From Neospora caninum Liverpool (Eukaryota > Apicomplexa > Conoidasida > Eucoccidiorida > Sarcocystidae), in the NCBI RefSeq assembly GCF_000208865.1, contig NC_018390.1, positions 847,777 to 911,776 on the forward strand: a stretch of 64,000 nucleotides of DNA, given 5' to 3'. This document shows positions 55,401 to 64,000 of this stretch, one piece after another (the stretch's first letter is position 1; the number at the start of each line of letters is the position of its first letter). Position numbers and translations under genes: made by a program. Below the pieces are notes generated by a model. That model was not told where the DNA came from. It searched no databases and saw only the letters and a program-made list of their open reading frames with translations.

Positions 55401-56795
55401 CAGACGCGAAGAGTTCCTGCATGCACAGTGCCCCGCTTCTTTGATGCTTCCGTGCAACCGGAGAGGCAAAACCACCAAGGTAGATCTTAGATGTGTGCAA
55501 ACCCTCCTTTCTGTAGACACGAGAAAACATCTGCGCAGAAAAACGGTGGTGCGCGACGACGCATCTGTCTCCGCGCAGAGGTACTACGTGGATCGACACA
55601 GAGAGGGAAACATCGCGCAAAGTATATCCGCGCACAAGAGCTACTAAGAAGCATGGCGCTCTGGATGTCTTACTGGATCTGCTCTAAAGTTCAAGTTCTC
55701 CACGCCGCTCTCTCAGTGTCGCGGTCCGTGTGTCTCTGGTGCGCCTCACGAACGCGGTTGCATGCACTGTGACTGCATGGCTCCAGGAACTAGCGCATGT
55801 GCAAGGATGTTACATCTGTCTTGGAGTCGCGGGAAACGGTTCTTTCGTTTCCGAGGCAACACAGAGGGGCGTTGCTGGAACCAGAAGGAAAGTGAGTTCA
55901 CCGGAACCCTTTCGGGATTTTCCAGTCGCGCGATGAGTCGCGATTCAGGTTCAAGTGTCGCGACACAGAGCCGGGTCAGAAGGCATGCAAGAACTCGCAT
56001 GTTCTCCCGCTTTCTCAGCGCTTTTTCTGTGTAGAGAGAGCGGCGTTTCTCCTGATGATTTCTGGAACACAACGCGAATTCAAGTCCCCTCGCTTGTCCT
56101 TTCCTCCCGTCGCCTTTCTTTGCAAACTGAGTTTTCTCCTCAGCCTCGACAAAAACGCGCAGAGGTGGGCTGGCAGACAGGGCTGCACACCGCATGCGGT
56201 CCTTGTTGTATATTTCTAAGAGTGTCTCTCCGATCGTTTTGTAATGCGTCCTCTGAAAACTTCCCATTTTTCGCTTCGTATCGCTCTTGCCTAGGGAAAA
56301 CGAGACGCTCTTCTTCCTCTCCCTCGCCTCGTTAGCATCTCTCAAAAAATCGTTTGCCTCTGTCGCCTGCTCCGTCGCTGCAGGCCCCGCCGCCGTCTCG
56401 ACGAGTCGCTTGCATCCTCTGTGAAAATCTGTGAGCGCACACGCGTGGTGCTCTGCTGTCTCTTCTTTCTCTCCAATTCCTCCAACGGCCCTTCCTTCCT
56501 CCAGCGCCTTCCCGTTCTCTTCCTCTGTCTCTCCGTCTCCCCTGAAGTCTTTCCACGTCTTGCCGCCGAGCTTCCGCCGCTCCCGCCGCGCGAGCTGGCC
56601 CTCTCAAGAAATGCAGGACAGAGAGGCAGCCAACGAAAGAGAAGAAGCGAACGAAGGAGAAGAAGCGCACGAGAGAGAGGAAGGGAGGAAAGCCGGCGCC
56701 GTCGAGGAGAGGAAAGGCGAGAAGACGCACACGAGCAGAGATGCACCACAGAGTGACGCCGAACATGCGTTTTGCTTTTCCCTGGCAACTCCCCA
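52428..56795. promoter_or_regulatory. Divergent intergenic region between the PEX19-like and NUMOD3-like genes
   Basis: These 4.4 kb contain both promoters. The first 0.8 kb next to the PEX19-like start is purine-rich and the last 0.4 kb before the other start is pyrimidine-rich, both typical of coccidian leader regions. A TATA/CATA-rich tract lies at 53630-53672. Open frames of 100-200 codons occur on both strands (for example 55746-56345 minus and 54107-54613 plus), but none shows a domain or convincing splice partner. I see no RNA gene. Confidence 0.45.
53630..53672. repeat. TATA/CATA-rich microsatellite
   Basis: A short degenerate ATATATGCATATATGCATATA stretch lies in the divergent intergenic region. 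Confidence 0.8.
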
Positions 56796-59700
56796 ATGTC
56801 AACATGGCAGGCGATTCAGACGGAGACGGAAGGACCGCAAAGGAGGCAGAGAAAACCACGCGAAGAAGAGACGGAGGCAGACGAAGCGAATACCTCTGAG
56901 CCGCCCGGGGCAAAAGAGCCAGAAGACCACGCGGAGGCGGATCCCGGGCTGCTTGCATTCGGGGCTTCCCTTTGCGAAACAAAGATGGCAGGGCCGAGAT
57001 ATCTGCTTCAGCAGGGAGGATGTGACTTCATGCAGAGTGGACAGGAAACGGACAGCCCTGTCTCTGGTGTATCCACCCCCCAAGCCTCGAGTCTCCTCCC
57101 GTCGTCTCGCCCATCTCCGTTTTTGCTTCGTTCCTCGTCTCCACCTAGATGTTCTTCCTCTTCTTTCTCTTCGTCTTCTTTCTCTTGCTATTCCTCTTCT
57201 TCCTCCTCTCCCTCTTCGTTCTCTTCCCCTCTGCCTTCGTCCCCCCCATCAGATGGGTCTCCGTCTTCGCTCATGTCTCCGTCTTCGCTCTTGTCTCCAT
57301 CACTCCTGTCTCCGTCGTCACTCCTGTCTCCGTCTTCGCTCTTGTGTCCATCACTCCTGTCTCCGTCGTCGCTCCTGTCTCCGTCGTCGCTCCTGTCTCC
57401 GTCGTCGCTCCTGTCTCCGTCGCCTTCCCCACATCTTGCCCCTCGCGCTGCATGCGAACTCGCTCTCGGCGATGTGTCTCCCTCACTGCAACCGCAGATG
57501 TCTCCGTTCTCTGTGCGCGGTTTGTCTCTCGGGGCTTCGCGCCAAAGAGCGCGCCTCGCTTCTCGCCCGTCCCCCGCTCGAGCGAGCAGGGCGCCTGCAA
57601 ACTCTCTCTCGCCTCGTCCAGCGCTCGAGTCTCCTTCCTACAGGGCGGCGCTTCATCCTCTCACGCCATTCGCTGCCTCCGCTGTACAGTCTCCGCGCTC
57701 TGCGACCTCTCTGCTCTCTCGCGGAAAAAAGCCAGAAAAAAGAAGGAACGCTGCTTTCCCCAGACTGCCTTCGAATCCTGCTTCGCCTCTTGCTCGTCCG
57801 CTGGCCTGTCGCCAGCGACTTTCGAAAGGTCTCTGCCCAGCCCCACCGCGTCCTCGGCCCAAACACCGGGTCCAGCTTCTTCCTCGTCCCTCTGTCTCTG
57901 CCTCCTCAGTTTCCACGCTTCTCCCTCTGCTCCTTCTCCAGTCGATCTTCCACGGATCCGTCCCCCGTCAACGCGGCTCTCGCTGTTTCCCTCCTGTCTC
58001 GCCGCAGTCTGTCTTGTCTCTTCCAACTGGCTCCGCCTGTTCGGCCTCGTCTTTCGTCTCCGCCGGTTCACGTGTCTCCGCGAATCCTCCCGTCTCGTCT
58101 CCGCCTGGCTCCGCCGTATCTGTCGCGTCATCTGTCTTCTCTGGTTCTTCTGTTTCTGGTCGGTCCGCCTCCTCTTCCGTGTATCGTCTACTCGGTCTCT
58201 CGCTCTACTTCCTCCTGTCTTCGCCTCTATCAGCCTGCGAATCTGCGCCGTCGTCCGCCGCTGCTGCGCGCGCCTCCTTTTCCTGCCACGCTCCCTCTCT
58301 CTGTCGGTTTCCCTTCGTCCCTCCGGCGCCTCTGAGTCCGCTGTATCCGTCCTCGAGTTCGCCCTCCTGCTCTCCATTGTGTGTCGTTCCCGCGTCAGTC
58401 TCCTGGCCTCTTCCGGATGTTCTTTCTCGCCGCGACAGGAGCTGGCGTGCCGCAGCCTGCTCCGAGAAGTTCAAGTCTCCCGCGGAAAGACGGCCTTCAG
58501 CGTTTGTCGTTTCACCCTCTTCTGCGCTGCCGGTCTACGGCCCTACGCCCCGGCACCAACGCACAGGCAAATGTGTCTCTGCCTATCCCAGGAGGCATCC
58601 AGGAGGCGCCTCTTCGCGTTTCTTCCCAGCGTGTACACGAACCGGGTTCATCCGTCGAGAAGGTCGGTCTTGCGCGTCGACGCGCCGGCCTGTCTGGTGC
58701 GGGTTGGCGTTCAAGGCTAGAGAAGTCAGAAGGCCTCTCGCTGTCCAAGGCTCTCTTTTACCTCCTCACTGCTCCGTCTCTGCTTCGAATCCGCTCCACT
58801 CTCTCTCGTATTTCCCTCTTCTCTCGGCCGCTCCCGTGTGTGCCTCCCGTGTTTCTGTGTCTTCCTCGCCGCTGTCGCCCCCGCCGCCGGTCCTTGCTTC
58901 TTCCACTTCTTCCCCGTCTCGCCTGACTGCTTCGCTCTCGGGGACAGGCGGGGCGTCCTTGAGTGCAGAGAGGGCCCGAAAGCTGGAAGGATTCTGTTTC
59001 TCCCGCGCCCCTCCTCGCCGGTGCCAGGACAGCCGAACGAGCGCTCGCGGGTTGACGAGAGCTGGAGATACACCGGAGACTTCGCTCTGTTATCTGGACC
59101 CAAGGCAGCAAGGCGACGAAGCGCAGGGGAACGGAAGTTTGCGCGCGACATTCTTCAACTCCCTTTTCTCCTTTGGAGCGAGAAAGGATGACGACAGAAA
59201 GGCGGAAGAAGCGAGCAACGACACGCCTCAAGACGCGGCCAAAGAGACACACACAAAACTCACGGACACCCAACAGACAGCGGACGCCCGCGAACCCAAC
59301 GGGAGGGAGGCAGGGGAAGGCGAACGAGGCGAGACGAAGACGCGACGAGGGAAAAAGGAACAGAAGAAGGGGCAGAGCAAGCCAGCGGCGGAGCGAGACA
59401 CTCGAGAACGCGAGAAGAACGAAGAAAAGATTCGAAACGAGGCCAACGAGAACGGCGACGTGGTGGCAGTTCACTTGGAAGCAGACGGCCGCAACTCAGC
59501 GGAGCCCGTCGAAGGCAAGACGAGAAGGAGACCGTGGAATTACGGTCGCCCGTGGACGGAAGAAATTCGACGGAAAATTGCAACACGGTACAGAAATGCT
59601 TCCTGTTCGCTCTTTGCCTTGTCCTCGGCCTCGTGAACTCGTCTTCTTTCATCTCCATATACCCGTTTCGTTGCTTCCGAGCTGCTCCGCTTCTGCGGCC

Positions 59701-61900
59701 TCATTGCCGTCGAGCCCCTGCTACCTCCTTGCGTTCGTCCTGTCACTCCCAGCCGCGAGACTCCGGCGCTCTGGAGGCGCATCGCTCGGCGTCAAACCAC
59801 GCCGCTTGCAGCTTTTCCACTTACACAGAGAGCTCGCCATCGGCACATGCATTGGTCGAAGAAGGGAGATGGAAGACAGAGGTTTCACCGCCTACACATG
59901 CCTGAGCATCTTTGCATACGAAATCATGGAAGCAACTGCGTCTCTCTGGATCCGTGCATCTGCATGCAGTTGCATGCGCATGCATGCACGTAGCCGCATG
60001 CACATCTACTCGCGTGCGCCTATGCAAACACAGTTCTTCTTTCGCGTGGAAATGTGTGGTGGCTTTTTTCGCGAACGACCCTCCATTCACAGAACAGGGA
60101 ATTCGGTGTCTAGACTCCGTCTTTGAAGAGGCACAGCTCTACGCACCTTGCACGAGCCGTCTGTTTTCGCGGTTCGCGTATTTGAGAATGACAGGCGGTG
60201 CCTCCCCGCGCGCGGTCTGGACGCCTTTGTGATTCTCCGTCTATAAGTCAGATGTGGATGGTGCTCTCGGTCTCCGTCTCCGTGCAGGACTCGTCTCGCG
60301 ATGCAGCGCCTCAAGTCCGAGAGAGCAGCCATGAAGAAGGCGCGCGGAGAAGAAGAGACGGCACCCCGTCGGGCAAGCCCCGCCGCTGCGCGAGTAAGAT
60401 GCACGCACTGCGGAGACACCGCGCGCAGCGGTAGACGGCCTCTGAGCTGTCTCTGTCTCCCGCGAGAAACGAAGAGAGCGAAGGTCAGCAGCCGCACAAC
60501 GAGCACGCGAAACTGCCGATAGGGGACAACACACAATTCGAGGGACTGGGGAGACAGGTCATTCGCATTTTCGTGCTTTGCTGCGTTGTCACTTGTCTAC
60601 ACAGGCGCCTCTCTCCCATGCGACGAGGCTGAAACTCTCCGAACGCCTTCGCGCACGATGGCGGGATCCTGAGGCGCGAGTGAAACTCCTTCAACTCGGC
60701 CGGGAGGTAAGGGAATGCGGGGCGATGAACCCTATGACCTTTTCTCGAGAGTTGTGTGTCTCACTGTTCAAACAGATGGAGAAATGGACACGTCGCCGAG
60801 GTGTAAAGGACAGCCGTAGCATACGTGTATATGTCGGCATCTCGGAGCCTTGGTCGGCTGGTGTATGTACACCGGAATGTGAGAGGGCGAAACCGCGGGA
60901 AATGAGGGCAGCCGAAGACGTTTTTCCAGTGCGAACCGGAGGCGTTCTAGGCCAGTTCGCGGGGTCTACGAGAAGGGAACTTCCAAAGAGTTTTTTCTCA
61001 ACTCACTGCTGCGCCTCTGCAATGGATGTACAGCGGACTCAGTCGGAGGCAACGCGTGCCGCGATCTCTGAGAGCGTTCGACGGAAGTGGAGAGAAGATC
61101 CTGGATACGCGGAGAGAGTGCGGGAGGGTCAGGCGAAGGTGTGTTATGAATCGGGTTCGACAGGCCTCTCGGGTGTCCTACACGCACGGACGCCTCCACA
61201 AATTGCGATGCATGCACGAGTAGTTACCCAACCATGCAGATTCACAGATGTTTCGAAACATGTGCGGCGGGAGCGTGCAGGCCGGGCGTCTGTTCTCCAG
61301 GAGATACCTTCGTCGGGGTGTCTTGCATCGGTAGCCTCAGATCGTTCGGCCTGTTCGTGTGTCTGCATGGACACGGACTTTTTGCATGCACCGGAGTGTG
61401 TGCACATTCCACCGTCCGCCGAGGTCCAAGCATTTCTTTGTATCCTCGAGTGCACGTCCACATGCGTGTCCGCAAGTGTGCACGCATCCATACACCTCCA
61501 CATCTTACACAGTGGTACATATATGTATATATACAGATATTTGTATATTTGTATTTGCATGCATGCGTATAGGTGCCAGTCTATCAGAGAGCCTGCATGT
61601 GGGCTGCAGAGTGCGCGTCCTGTGACAGAGGGAAAGAAGCGAAGCTGTCTCTGCTTTTTGAAATGTTCAGGTGAATGCCGCCGGAGAGAAGCGGAAGAAA
61701 ATATCCGACACACTCAAGCGCCTGGTGAGTCCCACTTCAGGGTAGAGCAGTTCCCGGGATTTGTCTCCCTGTGATCTGCTTTTGGCACTAAAACTTACCC
61801 ACAGGTCATCCCTGTATTATTTAGCGCGGCTCGGCCTCAAGACAGACCGGCGTAAGGAAACAACGTCTCCACGTTCCACTACGGATGCTTAGTCCTTTCG

Positions 61901-61952
<52 letters not shown>

Positions 61953-63666
61953 GTGTATATATATACACGTAGGTAAATGTGCCTTTAGGTATTTGTATGT
62001 ATCTCTGTAGAGAGAAGGCGCGAGAGCCATATCTGGATTCTTGGAGTAGACATCCACTCATCAACATCGCCGTCTCGCTAATTGCGCGGTTGCATGCACT
62101 AATATCTCACATTTGGATTGCCGAGTTCCAGAAAGCATGAAGGGGCAGCATGCATGAGCCTACAAAGGACTTTATATATATATATATATATATATGCATA
62201 TATCCAGCTCGTGTGGGACTGTGCATTAAGTTGCTGGATAGATGTGGTGCGTATGTGAATAACGCTGACTCGAGTCGCATGTTTCTCCGTTGTTTTTCTG
62301 GAAGGTGCGTCTCGGTGTGATGAGTGCTTGTATTCGTCTGCATGCGGCTTCGCTGCACAATGTGGAAACAAAAGACGCCGTGTCATTTTTGTTCTTTGCA
62401 GTGGAGAGACGAAACCTTTCGTCAGCGCATGCGAACAACGCGACGCCCGTACACAGAGGAACGACGCCGTGCTCTCAGTGCGAAGATCACGTGAGGTTTC
62501 TCTTTTCTCTGCGCGTTTCCGTCGCTTGGTTTCCCTCTTTCGCTATTGATTCTCTTTCCTTCGTTTTCCTCCTCTTTCTGCCTCGCTCTGCCGTCTCCCG
62601 TTTATCCTCTCGGTTTGTCTCTCACGCCCTCCTCCAGCTTTTTCTCGATGCCAGTCTCGCGTTTCTTTCGCTTCCTTTCTCTGCCAGGGCGATGTGGGCC
62701 GAACGGACAGATTATCGAAGTCGCACTGTGGATGCCATTCGCTCGCGTTTCGATCGCTTGAAAGTCGAAGGATTCCCTCGAAAGCTGGGAAGGACGAAAA
62801 TCCCAACGCAACGCGTGTTTTCGCGTTTTGCTTCCGGCCCAGCTTCGGTAAGAGCACGATCCTTTGAAGTCCTTCGCTCCTCATTTTCTCTGCAAAGCTG
62901 TGGTTGTTTTCACGATTTGAAAGTCACGCATCTGCGTGCATCCACATATACAAGTATATATATATATATATAATGTCCACGGACGATATGCTTCCCTCCG
63001 CATGCGTACTTGCTCTGTGTTTGCACACCGCGGCGGGATTCGTCCCGCGTATGTTTTTTACAAAATGGCGGAGCTTCGTTGGAGGCGGCCCTTGAGACGG
63101 AATGCCACGCAGTCGCCTGCATTTCTGCGGATGTTTTTGCGGGGATATGAATCGCCTGTGCGTCGCCGACGGCGTACACACCTGGACGCATGCAGAATTC
63201 TGTGTCTGACGCATGCAAGCGCATGCAAGGATGTGCAGTGAATACACCACGCAGATGGAAAAAAGACAGAGACAAGAGCTAGCCCTTTCCTGCGGCCAAG
63301 AAATGCATGGTAGCACTTCGCTGCGGGGGAACCTCTGAAGGCGACCGCAGACGTTTTTCAGTCCTTTCCTGCCGTTTCTCTTCGCTCATTCCGTGGGTTC
63401 GCACTTCTCACGCTCTGGCTTTCTTCCTTCTTGTTCGGTTCTTGGTTTTCTTTTTTCTCATTCCGTCTCTTTCTCCGTGTGCTCTCTTCCTCTATTGTTC
63501 TTTGTCTCGAATTTTGACAATCCGTCTCTGTGTCCTTCTCGGGTTCCCTTTCTTTTCTTGGCTCTCCGCCTTTCCCAATTCGCCTGGCCTCGCGATCTCC
63601 GTGGCATCGTGGCGCCTGCAGGGAGGTTCCCGAGCACCAGATCTGTTCAGTCTGTTGGTGAAGCAA
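56796..63666 (+). CDS. Protein with repeated NUMOD3-like helix-turn modules, 3' end outside window
   Basis: Model exons: 56796-59587, 60288-60393, 60605-60706, 61034-61138, 61671-61724, 62402-62490, 62688-62847, 63622-63666; at least 1,151 residues, continuing past the window. The first 900 or so residues are proline/serine-rich and then acidic/basic low complexity. From the end of exon 1, short modules of 25-35 residues recur: RPWTEEIRRKI, APLSHATRLKLSERLRARW, RTQSEATRAAISESVRRKW, GEKRKKISDTLKRLW and RPYTEERRRALSAK. The pattern S/T-x-E-x-x-R-x-x-I/L-S followed by W-x-D/E resembles NUMOD3, a DNA-binding motif best known from homing endonucleases and also seen in plant proteins. Nucleic-acid binding is therefore plausible, but cellular location is unknown. 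A second start at 56985 (AAAGATGGCA context) is possible. No nuclease domain is visible in this window. Confidence 0.6.
57262..57425 (+). repeat. Coding repeat in exon 1 of the NUMOD3-like gene
   Basis: Eighteen-base units near TCTCCGTCGTCGCTCCTG encode SPSSLL hexapeptides, about nine copies. All three forward frames are open here, so the called frame rests on its continuity with the modules downstream. Confidence 0.85.
60605..60706 (+). CDS. NUMOD3-like gene, exon carrying module 2
   Basis: A 102-base exon, phase 0 on both sides, encodes exactly one 34-residue module containing TRLKLSERLRARWRDPEAR. The acceptor is tctacacag and the donor GGGAG|gtaagg. A whole module on one symmetric exon suggests growth by exon duplication. 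Confidence 0.75.
61034..61138 (+). CDS. NUMOD3-like gene, exon carrying module 3
   Basis: A 105-base exon, phase 0 on both sides, encodes one 35-residue module with TRAAISESVRRKWREDPGY. It is the closest match to its neighbour at 60605-60706, including the W-R-x-D/E-P element. The donor is GCGAAG|gtgtgt. Confidence 0.75.
61671..62847 (+). CDS. NUMOD3-like gene, exons carrying modules 4 and 5
   Basis: Exon 61671-61724 (54 bases) ends in KKISDTLKRL, and exon 62402-62490 begins with W-R-D-E, so module 4 is split across an intron just before its conserved tryptophan. Module 5 starts in the same exon (RPYTEERRRALSAK) and continues into 62688-62847 (MWAERTDYRSRTVDAIRSRF). Splice phases agree throughout. 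A basic tail (RKLGRTKIPTQRVFSRF) follows. Confidence 0.65.
61899..61953. repeat. (AT)n microsatellite in an intron of the NUMOD3-like gene
   Basis: About 25 AT units, the longest pure dinucleotide run in the window, lie between exons 61671-61724 and 62402-62490. Confidence 0.9.
62172..62202. repeat. Second (AT)n microsatellite in the same intron
   Basis: About 12 AT units are followed by GCATATA, in intron 61725-62401. Confidence 0.9.
62950..62972. repeat. (AT)n microsatellite in the last visible intron
   Basis: About nine AT units lie shortly after exon 62688-62847. Confidence 0.85.
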
Positions 63667-64000
63667 GTAAGCCAGCACGGGCGCGGCTGTTTGCTTGCGG
63701 TTTCGCACGCGAGTAAAGCAAATATGCGGTGAATGAGCAAAAAAAACAAACGTGTGCCTGTGGACGCACCTTTTTGCACCTTTATCTCAAGTTATAGACA
63801 CCGACAAAATGAGGCGGCGATGCGTGACAATGCAGAGAGAGATAGTAGACAAATAGGTGCGCCGAGAGAGAGACAGATAGAGGGACATAGACAGGCAGAG
63901 AGGTAGCGAGACAGACTGCCAGGGATAGGGAGGCTCGGGGACTCGAAAGTCTTGGAGCAGCACTCTGGGGGGGTTGGAAGCGACGAGCGCAGCGTCAGAC
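63667..64000. other. Intron or downstream sequence at the right edge
   Basis: The last 0.33 kb follows a CAA|gtaagc donor and is GA-rich with degenerate GAGA/GACAGA repeats from about 63833. No further exon of the NUMOD3-like gene is recognisable before the window ends. Confidence 0.5.

Noticed and set aside
55746..56345. 199-codon minus-strand frame near the NUMOD3-like gene
   Set aside because: Biased composition only; no recognisable domain and no supporting splice sites.

Overview
The window looks like nuclear DNA of a coccidian apicomplexan, most likely Toxoplasma gondii or a close relative such as Neospora or Hammondia. The pointers are intron-rich genes with GT-AG introns of a few hundred bases, balanced base composition, purine-rich start contexts (AAAATGG type), proteins swollen by polyserine tracts, many (AT)n and TGCATGC-rich microsatellites in non-coding DNA, and an AT-rich island that looks like nuclear-integrated mitochondrial DNA. 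No bacterial operon structure is present. All exon models are hand-built from open frames, splice consensus and phase agreement.

Layout. Positions 1-23286 (+) hold the 3' part of one giant gene that starts upstream of the window: about 30 exons encoding more than 4,400 residues, mostly helical, of a family I do not recognise. Positions 23287-26614 are intergenic and contain the mitochondrial-like island (about 23990-24790). Positions 26615-28372 (-) are a single-exon gene for a protein with three hydrophobic segments and a long coiled coil. Positions 30503-40000 (+) are a 17-exon NOP9-type Pumilio-repeat protein of ribosome assembly. Positions 41509-47153 (-) are a six-exon MLH1 mismatch-repair protein with large serine-rich insertions. 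Positions 49488-52427 (-) are a single-exon protein with PEX19-like segments, the peroxisomal membrane-protein chaperone. From 56796 to the right edge (+) runs a gene with a very long low-complexity first exon followed by small exons, several of which carry one NUMOD3-like helix-turn module; it continues beyond the window.

The genes show no common pathway: ribosome assembly, mismatch repair, peroxisome biogenesis and three uncharacterised proteins. NOP9 and MLH1 converge, as do the giant gene and the coiled-coil gene. The coiled-coil gene and NOP9 diverge from a 2.1 kb shared upstream region; the PEX19-like gene and the NUMOD3-like gene diverge from a 4.4 kb one.

The most interesting items are the giant gene with almost uniform phase-1 introns, the repeated-module gene at the right edge, a plausible PEX19 in an apicomplexan, and a 47-base sequence shared by the mitochondrial-like island and a NOP9 intron.
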